Source: Arthrobacter pullicola
GTDB lineage: Bacteria > Actinomycetota > Actinomycetes > Actinomycetales > Micrococcaceae
Direction of reading: 5' to 3'
DNA length: 64,000 bases
NCBI RefSeq assembly: GCF_014836875.1
Contig: NZ_JACSQC010000002.1
Span: 591,596 to 655,595, forward strand
The notes under the pieces were generated by a model. It worked only from the letters and a program-made list of their open reading frames with translations, made no database searches and was not told where the DNA came from. Below, in pieces: positions 44,116 to 52,938 of the stretch; within the stretch, counting starts at the first letter, position 1, and each line of letters opens with the position of its first letter. The position numbers and the translations under genes are program-made.

Positions 44116-45510
44116 TTAGTGCTGCGGGCTGCCCATGCTCACCGGCTCAGCAAGCCCCAGCCGGCGCACGTCGCGCTGCTGGTTGATGAACAGCAGGGCC
44201 AGGATGCCCATCAGGAGCATCAGCCCGCCGGCCAGGGCGAAGGCTGCGGTGTAGCCCTCCGCCGGAGTGGACCCGCCGCCGATCAGGAAGCCCGAGACGG
44301 CCGGGGCGAAGATGCCGCCGGAGGAGAGCACCGCGTTGGCAATGGAGAGGTTCGCCCCGCGCTGCGCAACGGTGGTGAGTTCGGAAACGATCAGGTACGT
44401 GATGGCAAACAGTGCCGGGGCCGTGCCCAGGCCGAGAACCAGCAGCACCAGGGACAGCAGCGGGGACTGCACCAGGGTGGCGCCCAGCAGGGCCGCTCCG
44501 GCCAGGGTGGCGGCGCCGCCCAGGACAAAGGACCGGGCCTGACGCGTGGGCAGCCCGCGCAGGTGCAGGCGCTGGGTCAGCGCGCTCAGGGAAATAGTCG
44601 TAATGGCGCCCCAGGCAGCCGGAAGAGCAATCATGCTGCCTGCAGCCTGGCTGGAGTAGCCGAGAACGGTTTCAAAGTAGGCCGGTCCCCAGGACATCGC
44701 CAGGGTGAACGTCCAGTAACCCATAAACGAGGTCAGGACGGCGATGATCCAGCTGGCCGTGAAGATGGTCTTTTTGTAGCTGACCTTCGTTTCGGCGACG
44801 GCGGCCGCCGGCTCCTCATCGTCGTCCCCGGCACCGGCGTCGGGACCGTCGATTTCCCGCTCCACCTGCCGGCTGGTGTAGGGGCCTTCCTTGCCGGTAA
44901 TGACCCAGAAGACGGACCAGACCAGCCCGATGATGGCCAGCGTGGCGAAGGCAGTCTGCCAGCCGAAGGCGCCAACCACCCAGGCCAGCACCGGCGCGAA
45001 GGCCACCACACCCAGGGTGACTCCGGAGGAAGCGACCGCCGCCGGCGTCGCACCCTTCTTCTCCGGGAACCACTTGTAGATGCTGTGCATCATGACGGGA
45101 GCCAGCGGGCCTTCTCCGGCACCGAGCAGCAGCCGGGAAATCCAGAGGGCCGGCAGCGAGGCGAGGATCAGGATCGGCAGCTGCGCCACCGACCAGGTGA
45201 GGCACAGGACCAGAAGGATCCATTTGGTGGGAATCTTGTTGGCGAGCGGCGCCGCGACGAACTGGATGACCACGAAGGTCAGGAACATGGCGCTGCTCAC
45301 CAGGCCAAACTGTTCCGGCGTGATGCCAAGGTCCCGCATCAGCGGAACGGCCGCAATACCCAGGACCGCTTTGTCCGCCCAGCTGAGCATCATCAGCACC
45401 AGGAGGGAAGAGGTGGTGAACCAGGCATACCGGTTGCGTCTCGCGGCGGACCAGTAGCGCGGATTACCTGGGTCCTGCCGAACAGACGTGGGGGGTTCTT
45501 TGAGGGACAC
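44116..45510 (-). CDS. MFS transporter, anion:cation symporter (ACS) family
   Basis: A 464-residue twelve-helix transporter of the group that imports organic acids such as aromatic acids or hexuronates. Helix 1 has the ACS-like MMLSWADKAVLGIAAVPLMRD and the loop after helix 4 has LLGAGEGPLAPVMMHSIYKW with the typical Gly-Glu-Gly. The central loop is long and acidic (GPDAGAGDDDEEP). Start is GTG 45510, with a GGTAGG-type ribosome-binding site. The intergenic region to the divergent MBL gene holds a palindrome also found upstream of the P450 reductase, linking this transporter to the aromatic module. Confidence 0.88.
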   Translation of the reverse strand: MSLKEPPTSVRQDPGNPRYWSAARRNRYAWFTTSSLLVLMMLSWADKAVLGIAAVPLMRDLGITPEQFGLVSSAMFLTFVVIQFVAAPLANKIPTKWILLVLCLTWSVAQLPILILASLPALWISRLLLGAGEGPLAPVMMHSIYKWFPEKKGATPAAVASSGVTLGVVAFAPVLAWVVGAFGWQTAFATLAIIGLVWSVFWVITGKEGPYTSRQVEREIDGPDAGAGDDDEEPAAAVAETKVSYKKTIFTASWIIAVLTSFMGYWTFTLAMSWGPAYFETVLGYSSQAAGSMIALPAAWGAITTISLSALTQRLHLRGLPTRQARSFVLGGAATLAGAALLGATLVQSPLLSLVLLVLGLGTAPALFAITYLIVSELTTVAQRGANLSIANAVLSSGGIFAPAVSGFLIGGGSTPAEGYTAAFALAGGLMLLMGILALLFINQQRDVRRLGLAEPVSMGSPQH

Positions 45511-45608
45511 GGGCCTACCAGACTTTCGTAATCGGATACCGCGCAGGCATCCGGTGTGGGGCGTTATTCCTCGACTGTAGATTCGTGTGATCTGAGCAAC
45601 AATTTGCG

Positions 45609-45627
45609 CTTTCCGGTGGCCGGAAAG
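45609..45627. promoter_or_regulatory. Candidate IclR operator 1 (CTTTCC-N7-GGAAAG)
   Basis: A 19-nt palindrome CTTTCCGGTGGCCGGAAAG lies in the promoter region between the MFS and MBL genes. The same CTTTCC-N7-GGAAAG arrangement occurs at 49985-50003 before the P450 reductase. Two such matches in regulatory DNA of one module suggest sites for the local IclR protein. Confidence 0.6.
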
Positions 45628-45718
45628 GTCTTCCGGATTTTCTCTCCGCGGGCAGGCATTCTGGAGTCAACCGACTTCCAACCTCGCCGGGCCGGCGAAG
45701 ATATGCGAGCACACGAAC

Positions 45719-46693
45719 ATGAACAAGCCCCTCCCGGAGCCTGCGGCGGGCATGTCCGTCATCACCCTCGGAACCGCCGCCGGACCGGCCATCCGCGGTC
45801 CGCATCCGGGGATGGCCACCGCCGTCGTGGTGGACGGCAGTTTCTACCTGGTGGACTTTGGCCTGGGGATCACCCGGGCCGCGAACAGCGCCGGGCTGCG
45901 CGGAGAGAACCTGCGGGCCTGCTTCATCACGCACCTGCATTCGGACCATGTGGCAGAGCTCCCGGGCTATTTCCTGTGGAACTGGGGGCGTCCGGTCAGC
46001 GGCATCACCACCCCCGTGACTGTCTTCGGGCCGGGCACCGATCCGCAGGGAATCCCCGGCGAAAACGGCGGAACCGGTGCCATGGTCGAGCACGTGCTGG
46101 AGGCGTACTCCTATGACATCAACATCCGGGTCCATGATGAGGGACGGCCGGACCTGCGGCAGCTGGTGCTCGCTGCGGACATCGAGCTGCCGGCCGGGGT
46201 GGCCGACACGGCGCACGGGAATCACACCCCCGCCATGGAACCCTTCCTCGTCTATGAGGACGAGCTGGTGCGGGTCAGCGCGATCCTGGTGGAGCATCCT
46301 CCGGTGTTCCCCGCTTTCGCGTTCCGGATTGAGAGCCGTTACGGGTCCGTGGTCATTTCCGGTGACACCACTGAATGCGCCAACATGGTTACGCTCGCCA
46401 CCGGTGCCGACCTGCTGATTCACGAAGCAGTGAATCTGGACTATTTCGCCGCATTGGACATGGCGCCGGAGTTCCTGAATCACCAGCGGATCTCCCACAC
46501 CACGGCTCCCGGCGTCGGCCGGGTCGCGGCGCAGGCCGGCGTCCCGCACGTGGTGCTCTCGCACCTGGCCGGGCTGGCCAGCGACGACGAGTGGTCAGCG
46601 GGCGTGCGGACAGAATTCGGCGGCCGCATCACCGTGGCCGCTCCGGGCAACCGGTTCGAAATCGCAGGGGTCCCGGTACTGGCAGCACGCTAG
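45719..46693 (+). CDS. MBL-fold metallo-hydrolase (RNase Z/arylsulfatase-like)
   Basis: A 324-residue metallo-beta-lactamase-fold hydrolase. The metal motif is FITHLHSDHVAELPG, followed by further ligands in GDTTECANM and LLIHEAVN and a late His in VVLSHLAG. Members of this branch hydrolyse esters, lactones or sulfates. No signal peptide. It is divergent from the MFS gene, and its stop shares the 4-nt CTAG with the stop of the convergent IclR gene. In this module it may open a lactone or ester of an aromatic compound; the substrate is unknown. Confidence 0.85.
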   Translation: MNKPLPEPAAGMSVITLGTAAGPAIRGPHPGMATAVVVDGSFYLVDFGLGITRAANSAGLRGENLRACFITHLHSDHVAELPGYFLWNWGRPVSGITTPVTVFGPGTDPQGIPGENGGTGAMVEHVLEAYSYDINIRVHDEGRPDLRQLVLAADIELPAGVADTAHGNHTPAMEPFLVYEDELVRVSAILVEHPPVFPAFAFRIESRYGSVVISGDTTECANMVTLATGADLLIHEAVNLDYFAALDMAPEFLNHQRISHTTAPGVGRVAAQAGVPHVVLSHLAGLASDDEWSAGVRTEFGGRITVAAPGNRFEIAGVPVLAAR

Positions 46694-47457
46694 CCCGCGA
46701 GCCCGGCCAGGCCGCCCACTTCACGCCCGACGGCGGCCGCGGCCACCTGCAGGGCCGGAATGATTCGCTCGGGTTCCCGCATGGGCCCGATAAAAACGAC
46801 TCCCAGGGCCGCCATCAGCTGGCCCTTGGAGTTCAACACCGGCACCGCCAGGCCGGAGGTGCCCAGGGCATGTTCCTCGCGGGTGGTCGCGTACCCGTTG
46901 TCCCGGGCCTCCTGGACCTGTCGATGTAGTTTGCCGGGCTCGATCACGGTGTACGGGGTGCGGCGGGCCAGATTGGCGAAGGCCTTCGCCCGGACCTCCG
47001 CGGGGGCATAGCCCAGGATGATCTTCCCTGCGGCGCTGACGTGCAGCGGAAGCCGCTCCCCCACCTGCGCCACAGGCTTGCCCACCGCGGTGCCCGCAAA
47101 GCGTTCGATCAGCAGCGCCTGCTGCCCCTCCAGGACAAACAGGTTGACCACCTGCCGGGTCGCGAAAAGCACGTCCTGCATATACGGGCCGGCAATGGTT
47201 TTGAGGTCCTTCTCCACCGGAGCCAGCAGCCCCAGCGTCCAGAGCCGGTGCCCCACGTAGTAGTTGTTGCCGCGCTTGGCCACGGCTCCCCACTCGAGCA
47301 GCTCGCCCAGGAGGCGGTGACAGGTGGCCACCGGAGTTTCCGAGCGGCGGGAGATCTGGGACAGAGTCAGCTTCACATTGTCGGCGTCGAACGCACCGAG
47401 AATATTCAGCGCCCGCGATGTGACCGATTTCCCTTTGGCCGCTGCCTGTCCTGCCAC
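46690..47457 (-). CDS. IclR-family transcription regulator
   Basis: A 255-residue regulator with an N-terminal winged helix (SRALNILGAFDADNVKLTL, then SQISRRSETPVATCHRLLGE) and a C-terminal GAF-like effector domain ending GLAVPVLNSKGQLMAALGVV. Such proteins typically control aromatic-compound catabolism and bind the substrate. Start is GTG 47457 with GGAGGG upstream. It lies between the transporter/hydrolase pair and the P450 genes and is the likely controller of both; two CTTTCC-N7-GGAAAG palindromes in their promoters are candidate binding sites. Confidence 0.9.
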   Translation of the reverse strand: MAGQAAAKGKSVTSRALNILGAFDADNVKLTLSQISRRSETPVATCHRLLGELLEWGAVAKRGNNYYVGHRLWTLGLLAPVEKDLKTIAGPYMQDVLFATRQVVNLFVLEGQQALLIERFAGTAVGKPVAQVGERLPLHVSAAGKIILGYAPAEVRAKAFANLARRTPYTVIEPGKLHRQVQEARDNGYATTREEHALGTSGLAVPVLNSKGQLMAALGVVFIGPMREPERIIPALQVAAAAVGREVGGLAGLAG

Positions 47458-47519
47458 TGCGTCACCCTCCGGTAGATCTGTGCGCCCATCGCGGGGCTTC
47501 CTTTGTTATATAGCGAAAC

Positions 47520-47551
47520 GCCCGAAGCGCCCCCATCAGGCCGCTTCGGGC
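47520..47551 (-). terminator. Hairpin downstream of the P450 gene
   Basis: Perfect 10-bp arms GCCCGAAGCG and CGCTTCGGGC with a 12-nt loop lie 45 nt after the P450 stop, followed on the minus strand by GTTTCGC. It probably ends the reductase-P450 transcript before the IclR promoter. Confidence 0.65.
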
Positions 47552-47595
47552 GCCGCGCCCGCGTCATGTTCCCGCATGTTCCGGCAAAGAGGCGC

Positions 47596-48891
47596 TTATC
47601 CGCCTGCCGGAACCACCCGAACCGGGATCGAAGAGAAGGCGTGCAGCACGTTGTGGATCTGCGGCACCGGTTCGCTGGTCAGCTCAATCCGTTCAGCTGA
47701 CCCGGCCAGGGCCTGCAGCACCAGCTCGATTTCCAGCCGGGCGATGGGCTGGCCGACGCACTGGTGCAGGCCCATCCCGAACGCCACATGCCCGGAGGCG
47801 CTGCGGTCCAGGTCGAAGCTGTCAGCGTTGTCCCCCCACTTCCGCGGATCCCGGTTCGCTGCGCCCATAAACAGCAGGATCTTCGAGTCTGCCGGGATCA
47901 GCACGCCGTCGATCATCGAATCCACGGCCGCCGTGCGGTGGAACATCTGGAACGGCGATTCCAGACGCAGAGCCTCGTCCACCGCGAATTTTGCCAGGTT
48001 CGGGTTCGCACGCAGTTTCTCCCATTGATCCGGGTTCCGGGCCAGGCACAGCAGCGTGTTGCCGATCCCGGTGACAGTGGTGTCGACGCCGGCGGAGAGC
48101 AGCGCCCGCACCAGCAGTGCCGCTTCGTCGGCGGTGATGCCGCCTTCGTCGGCCACCTCCCAGATGCCGGCCCCGAATCCGCCGGGCCGCAGGTTCCGGC
48201 GTTCACAGTTTTCCAGGACCCAGGCTGATACTGCTGCCTCATTCCGGAACGCTTCGGCGTAGACCTCGTTCCGGGGGCCGAAGGCGTTGAAGGCCATGGA
48301 CCCGTACGGCAGCAGATTTTCCCGGCCGTCCTGGGGAATCCCGACCGCGTCGGGGAAGACCTGCAGCGGATACACCTCGGCGAGGTCAGCGACCACGTCA
48401 AAGCTGCCGCGGGCCACCAGCTCCTGCACCAGTTCCCGTGCCGGCGGTTCGAACTCCGCCCGAAGCCGACGTACGGAGGACGGGCTCACCACCTTGGACA
48501 GGCCGCGGCGCATGGCGGTGTGCGTGGGCGGATCGGATTCCAGGATGCCGGCCCGGCGCCATTCCGCGGATTTCCGGCGGTCCGCCGGGCCCAGGCCGCC
48601 GCCGGAGATATAGGTCTCGAAGTCGGTGAGGATTTCGTACACCGGTTCGTACCGGGTCACAGCATAGGAGCCGTATTTCTCCAGCCACACCACCGGCCCG
48701 GCCTCCCGCAGCTTCTGGTGCAGCGGGTAGGGATCGGCCAGGTTCGCCAGGGAAAAGGGATCATCGGCCAGGGACGGAACTGGGTCGTGTGACGGCGCTG
48801 TGTGCGGTGCCGGGACGGGTGCCGGTGCCGGGACGGGTGCCGGTGCCGGGACGGGTGCCGCGGCGTCGGCGTTAGCAGTCTTGAATATCAT
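47596..48891 (-). CDS. Cytochrome P450, CYP199-like
   Basis: A 431-residue soluble P450. The haem loop is VAFGMGLHQCVGQPIARLE with the thiolate Cys, the oxygen-binding I helix has LLSAGVDTTVTGIGN and the K helix EALRLESP. Segments such as REAGPVVWLEKYGSYAVTRY and LLPYGSMAFNAFGPRNEVY agree with CYP199A enzymes, which O-demethylate 4-methoxybenzoate and oxidise cinnamates. The first about 30 residues are an Ala-Pro-Val repeat encoded by an 18-nt minisatellite. ATG start. It follows the reductase gene after 36 nt on the same strand, giving a two-component monooxygenase. Confidence 0.9.
   Translation of the reverse strand: MIFKTANADAAAPVPAPAPVPAPAPVPAPHTAPSHDPVPSLADDPFSLANLADPYPLHQKLREAGPVVWLEKYGSYAVTRYEPVYEILTDFETYISGGGLGPADRRKSAEWRRAGILESDPPTHTAMRRGLSKVVSPSSVRRLRAEFEPPARELVQELVARGSFDVVADLAEVYPLQVFPDAVGIPQDGRENLLPYGSMAFNAFGPRNEVYAEAFRNEAAVSAWVLENCERRNLRPGGFGAGIWEVADEGGITADEAALLVRALLSAGVDTTVTGIGNTLLCLARNPDQWEKLRANPNLAKFAVDEALRLESPFQMFHRTAAVDSMIDGVLIPADSKILLFMGAANRDPRKWGDNADSFDLDRSASGHVAFGMGLHQCVGQPIARLEIELVLQALAGSAERIELTSEPVPQIHNVLHAFSSIPVRVVPAGG
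48806..48859. repeat. 18-nt minisatellite, three perfect units, in P450 N-terminus
   Basis: Three exact copies of GGTGCCGGGACGGGTGCC encode the Ala-Pro-Val-Pro leader of the P450 on the minus strand. Confidence 0.9.
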
Positions 48892-48927
48892 GGGGGTTCC
48901 TATCGGCGAGTCTTTCGGGCTGAAGGT

Positions 48928-49893
48928 TTAGAGCTCCAGTGAGAGGGTGCTGCAGCCGGCCGCGGCGCGGGATACGCAGACCAGCATGGTTTCGCCGGAG
49001 GCTTTGTCCTCCTCGGAGAGCACGGCGTCCCGGTGGTCCACTTCTCCGGCCGCAACCCGGATTTCGCAGGTACCGCACACCCCCTGCCGGCAGGAGGAGA
49101 GGACCCGGATCCCTGCTTCCTCCACGACTTCCAGCACCGTCTTGTCCACCGGCACTTCCAGGCGCAGGCCGGAGTTCCGCAGATAAAGCTCGAATGGCTC
49201 CGCTGATGCTCCGCTGCCGTCCAGTGCGGCGGCGGAGAACAGTTCTGTGTGCAGCGCACCCGGCGGCCAGCCCATGCAGAAGTCCTCGATGACATTCAGC
49301 AGCGGGGCCGGACCGCAGGCGTAAACCAGCATCTTGGCCCGGGGCAGGCCCAGCAGGCCCTGCAGATCGATCCGCCCGTGGGTATCTTCCGGATACAGCA
49401 GGACCTTTTCGCTGCCATATCTGGCTTCCAGCTCGTCAGCGAAGGCCATGGAAGAGCGGCTGCGGCCACCGTAGGCCAGTCGCCATTCGCGGCCCGCTGC
49501 TTCGGCGGCCTCGATCATGGGCAGGATGGGAGTGATGCCGATCCCGCCGGCAATAAACAGGTACTTCCGGGAATCCTGCAGCGGAAAGTTGTTCCGGGGC
49601 CCGTTGATGGTGAACTCGGTGCCCGCAGCCAGTGATTCATGGACGTACTTTGATCCGCCCCGGGAGTTCGGAGTCCGCAGGACGGAGACCTGCAGCATCG
49701 ACGGGTCATCGCACGGCGAGCAGAGCGAGTACTGGCGGATGAAATCGGGCAGGACCAGGTCGATATGGGAGCCGGGCTGCCACTGCGGAAAATCAGACCG
49801 GTCCGGGTTCCTCAGCGTCAGGCGGACGACGCCGTCGGCCAGTGTCTCCTTTTTCTCCAGGACAACTGTCCTGCCGCTATTTCCTTGAGTCAT
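48928..49893 (-). CDS. PDR/VanB-type ferredoxin reductase, partner of the P450
   Basis: A 321-residue electron-transfer protein in the phthalate-dioxygenase-reductase order: flavin domain (HIDLVLPDFIRQYSLCSP), NAD domain (LFIAGGIGITPILPMI), and a C-terminal plant-type [2Fe-2S] domain (SSCRQGVCGTCEIRV and a last Cys in MLVCVSRA). It would pass electrons from NADH to the P450 encoded 36 nt downstream. Start at ATG 49893 with AAAGGAAC upstream; a longer frame begins 42 nt earlier without a good site. The arrangement is a split version of the fused P450-PDR reductase (CYP116B) type. Confidence 0.92.
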   Translation of the reverse strand: MTQGNSGRTVVLEKKETLADGVVRLTLRNPDRSDFPQWQPGSHIDLVLPDFIRQYSLCSPCDDPSMLQVSVLRTPNSRGGSKYVHESLAAGTEFTINGPRNNFPLQDSRKYLFIAGGIGITPILPMIEAAEAAGREWRLAYGGRSRSSMAFADELEARYGSEKVLLYPEDTHGRIDLQGLLGLPRAKMLVYACGPAPLLNVIEDFCMGWPPGALHTELFSAAALDGSGASAEPFELYLRNSGLRLEVPVDKTVLEVVEEAGIRVLSSCRQGVCGTCEIRVAAGEVDHRDAVLSEEDKASGETMLVCVSRAAAGCSTLSLEL

Positions 49894-49984
49894 CCCAGCC
49901 GTTCCTTTCAGCCCATCTGCACCGAGACGGCGCATGAGTTCAGTAGTGGACGTTACGGTTCAGCGTGATCCACGGCACTACAAG

Positions 49985-50003
49985 CTTTCCAGCCAGTGGA
50001 AAG
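49985..50003. promoter_or_regulatory. Candidate IclR operator 2 (CTTTCC-N7-GGAAAG)
   Basis: CTTTCCAGCCAGTGGAAAG is a 19-nt palindrome about 90 nt upstream of the reductase start. It has the same arms and the same 7-nt centre as the site at 45609-45627. Confidence 0.6.
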
Positions 50004-50080
50004 AGGTGGCGCATGACGGGGCACGTTACGGTCCCGGGAACCGCCCGGCGCTACCATCCAAAGGAGAATGTTTCCCGAAA

Positions 50081-50500
50081 ATGCGAAGGAAGACTGACGT
50101 GCCGGCCTCCAAAACGCTAAGTCCACCCGCTGGCCGCGGACGGTTCTCTGCGCGGTTACTGCGGGGCGGAGAGGAACCCGATCCCCGGTTTACCCTTGCC
50201 AATGAGCGCACTTTTCTGGCCTGGATCCGCACCTCGCTGGCGCTTCTGGCCGGCGGCATCGCCGTGGAAGCCTTCACTGCGGACCTGTTTGTCCCCGAGG
50301 TCCGGAAAGCCGTGGCCCTGCTGCTGCTGATCCTTGCCATGGCCATCGGCGGCGGTGCGTTCTTCCGCTGGCTGGGCGTGGAACGGGCCATGCGGAACAA
50401 GACGCCGCTGCCGCTTCCCCTGCTTGCCCCGATTCTCGCAGTCGGCGGCGGCATCACCGCCGCGGTCCTGGTGGTCTTCGTCGTCCTGCGGCCGGCCTAG
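50081..50500 (+). CDS. DUF202 (YidH-family) membrane protein
   Basis: A 139-residue protein with three membrane helices. The family signature LANERTFLAWIRTSLALLAG precedes and enters the first helix; further helices are near residues 75-97 and 110-135. I take ATG 50081 as start, with AAGGAG somewhat far (14 nt) upstream; a GTG at 50099 is an alternative. Its stop touches the ATG of a second DUF202 gene. Paired DUF202 proteins of different length are a common actinobacterial arrangement of unknown function. Confidence 0.82.
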   Translation: MRRKTDVPASKTLSPPAGRGRFSARLLRGGEEPDPRFTLANERTFLAWIRTSLALLAGGIAVEAFTADLFVPEVRKAVALLLLILAMAIGGGAFFRWLGVERAMRNKTPLPLPLLAPILAVGGGITAAVLVVFVVLRPA

Positions 50501-50842
50501 ATGGCGGCCCCGCAGTCCGTGCACCAGGATCCCGGCCTCCAGCCGGAGCGGACAGCACTTGCCTGGGGCCGGACGGCCCTTGCCCTGGTGGTCGCCGCGG
50601 CCATCTTCCTGCGCTGGGCACCCCAGCACGGTTGGTTTGCCGGGGCTCTTGTCGCCGTCTCCCTGGTCACCGCCGTCGCCATTCACTTCACCCAGAAGCG
50701 CCGCTACGGGCAGGCGTCCGCCGGCATTTCGGGTGAAGCCGGGCAGCCGAATACCGGAGCGGCGCTGACACTGTCCCTCGCCGTCGTCATCCTGGGTGCC
50801 GTGGGAATCGTTGCCGTCCTCTGGCTGCCGGTTTCCGGCTGA
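50501..50842 (+). CDS. Second DUF202 membrane protein
   Basis: A 113-residue, three-helix membrane protein with the shorter DUF202 signature LQPERTALAWGRTALALVVA. It starts at the ATG immediately after the stop of the first DUF202 gene, so the two are surely translated together and may form a heteromer. Function unknown. Confidence 0.83.
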   Translation: MAAPQSVHQDPGLQPERTALAWGRTALALVVAAAIFLRWAPQHGWFAGALVAVSLVTAVAIHFTQKRRYGQASAGISGEAGQPNTGAALTLSLAVVILGAVGIVAVLWLPVSG

Positions 50843-50845
50843 GGG

Positions 50846-51346
50846 CTACTCCCCCGTTGTTCCGTCCAGCAGTTCGCGGACAACGTCCAGGTGCCCGCAG
50901 TGCCGGCCGGTTTCCTCGACCATGTGGACCAGGACCCAGCGCAGGTTGTGGGTCATCCCCTCGGCCTTGCCCAGATCGTCGAGCTGGTACCGCGCGGCTA
51001 CCTCCCGCGATTCGGCGCACGCTGCCTCGTAGTCGCCGATGATTTCGGCCAGACTGTCGTTTTCGGTCACCCGGAATTCGCCGTCGGGGTCCGCATCGCT
51101 CCAGCGTGTGGGCACTCCGGTCTGTCCGTCCATCTGGTCCCGGAACCAGGTGCGTTCGACATCGGCGAGATGCCGGAGCAGTCCGGAGACGGTGGTGATG
51201 GAGGGCAGGACCTGCCGGGCTGCGTCGGCGTCGCTGAGTCCCTTGGCCTTATGGACGGCGCTGGCCCGCAGGAAATCCAGGAATCCGTTCAGAGTCTCGC
51301 GTTCGTGGCCGGCATCCGGCGGATCCATTCGTTCATCGGTGAGCAT
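50846..51346 (-). CDS. DinB/DUF664 family protein
   Basis: A 166-residue four-helix-bundle protein. Metal ligand histidines can be seen in SGLLRHLADVERTWF, VLVHMVEETGRHCGHLD, the typical triad of DUF664 DinB-like proteins, which in actinobacteria include mycothiol-dependent S-transferases. ATG start, convergent with the DUF202 pair with 3 nt between stops. Specific reaction unknown. Confidence 0.85.
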   Translation of the reverse strand: MLTDERMDPPDAGHERETLNGFLDFLRASAVHKAKGLSDADAARQVLPSITTVSGLLRHLADVERTWFRDQMDGQTGVPTRWSDADPDGEFRVTENDSLAEIIGDYEAACAESREVAARYQLDDLGKAEGMTHNLRWVLVHMVEETGRHCGHLDVVRELLDGTTGE

Positions 51347-51392
51347 CCGCCCAGCGTAACGGCCGCCGCTGCCTGTCCTGCAGCCCGGCGCG

Positions 51393-51695
51393 TCACAAAC
51401 CGATCAGCCTCAGGCTGAGGGCCAGCAGCATCAGCGCCGCTCCGGCGGCGGCCACAATGAACGCCGCAGCCCCGGTGGTCAGCCGGAGCCAGGATTTTCG
51501 GACAGTCGCAGCGGAGTACAGGCCAGTGATCAGCAGGATCAGTCCGGCCATGCCAACGAACCCCGGGAGGCCGTTGTCCTCTCCCTGTGCCAGGACCAGC
51601 AGCATAAGGACGAGGCCCAGGGCGAAACTGGGCCAGTGAAAACCGGTTTCGCTGCGGCCCTGCGTGGTCCCGCGGCTGTGGTCCATGGCGCTCAT
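51393..51695 (-). CDS. Small three-helix membrane protein, hypothetical
   Basis: A 100-residue protein with a short polar start (MSAMDHSRGTTQGR) and three hydrophobic helices (PSFALGLVLMLLVLAQG, GFVGMAGLILLITGLYSA, TGAAAFIVAAAGAALMLLAL). Start at ATG 51695, preceded by GAGGGG; the frame is open upstream without a good site. No family recognised. Confidence 0.65.
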   Translation of the reverse strand: MSAMDHSRGTTQGRSETGFHWPSFALGLVLMLLVLAQGEDNGLPGFVGMAGLILLITGLYSAATVRKSWLRLTTGAAAFIVAAAGAALMLLALSLRLIGL

Positions 51696-51887
51696 AAGGG
51701 ATCCCCTCACGCGGGCTGATGCCGCCAAATCGGCCCAGCCGGAAACAACCACGCTACTCCTACGTCCCCGCCCACGGGGTGGGAGCAGCCGAAAAAGCTC
51801 CTAAATCCACAAACCAAGAAAAGGTGCTGTGGAGTCACCAAAAAGCCGGCTCCACAGCACCTCTCAGGGATGCGGAAAACTGAACTG

Positions 51888-52673
51888 TTACTCGCAGCCG
51901 ATGCCGTCGCGGTCGCGGTCCAGATGCGTCCCGTAGCCGGGGCTGCCGGCGTAGACGGGGGCTGCTCCGGCTGCTCGGGCAGCTGCGCAGTTCGCATAGT
52001 AAACGTTTGCCGGTGCCGGTGCCGGAGCGGGCACGGCAGGTGCGGGAGCCGGCGGCACGTACTGCTGTTGGCGGGCCTGCTCATCTGCCAGGCGCTGTGC
52101 TTCAGCTGCCGCAGCCTCATCTGCCAGACGCTGGGCCGCAGCTGCCTGGGCCGCCGCAGCTTCGTCTGCCAGCCGCTGAACCTCGGCCGCTGCAGCCGCT
52201 TCCTCCGCTGCCTTCTGATCCGCTTCAGCCTTCCGAGCGGCAACCAGCTTGACGGAGCTGTCCTTGTCCATCCAGACAAGTCTGCCCTGCTCATTCTCCG
52301 TGCAGACGTAGACCACGCTTCCGGACGATGGCGCAGCAGACGGAGACGTCGCGGAAGAGGAGGGCGAAGCCTTGGCGGATGCCTTCGCACTGCTGGAGCT
52401 CTGGCTCGGGCTCGGACTGGCTTTCGCGCTTTGCGTCTGTGTGGCGTCGACCGTCTTGCAGGCTTGATTCGCAATAGGTGTCTGTGTCGGCGACGGCGAG
52501 GTGGTCGTCTCGGACGGTGTGGGCGTGCCGGCGGCCGCAGGTTCCGCGTTACCGCCGCACCCGGAGAGCGCGACGACGGCAAGGGCCAACGCCCCGAGGG
52601 TAACTGCCCCGGAACGGCCAGGACGCGCTGCCCGGTTGATGGACAAATTACGACGAACAGGCAGAACGGACAT
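51888..52673 (-). CDS. Excalibur-domain lipoprotein
   Basis: A 261-residue surface lipoprotein. The signal peptide ends in the lipobox LSGC. A Ser-Thr-Pro-rich linker follows, then an Ala-Glu-rich coiled coil with the repeat RLADEAAAA three times, a Pro-Ala hinge and the C-terminal Excalibur domain with YYANCAAARAAG and the calcium-binding DRDRDGIGCE. Start at ATG 52673 after GGGGGAA. The same Excalibur ending occurs in the HNH protein at 60293-61195. Probably attached to the membrane and reaching into the cell wall. Confidence 0.88.
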   Translation of the reverse strand: MSVLPVRRNLSINRAARPGRSGAVTLGALALAVVALSGCGGNAEPAAAGTPTPSETTTSPSPTQTPIANQACKTVDATQTQSAKASPSPSQSSSSAKASAKASPSSSATSPSAAPSSGSVVYVCTENEQGRLVWMDKDSSVKLVAARKAEADQKAAEEAAAAAEVQRLADEAAAAQAAAAQRLADEAAAAEAQRLADEQARQQQYVPPAPAPAVPAPAPAPANVYYANCAAARAAGAAPVYAGSPGYGTHLDRDRDGIGCE

Positions 52674-52938
52674 GGATTCCCCCAGGAATGAGTCAAACAA
52701 GTAGATGCGAGCGCATCGCCCATACGCTAACAGCAGCTGTGGAGGAGAAGTGCTGCATGACGAAAACGCTGGGGCGTGGGCGTGCCGCAGCCGCCAGAAT
52801 TAGTCAAAAAAACATCCGGCCCACCCTTGCCCACGCTCCCGGGCAGGCGTAGGTTGGGGCCTAATCAACCTCCTAGTTGATAAAACGCAACCTTGAATAA
52901 GCGTTTTTGGTTACTGCACACGAAACGTTGGCCAGCAC

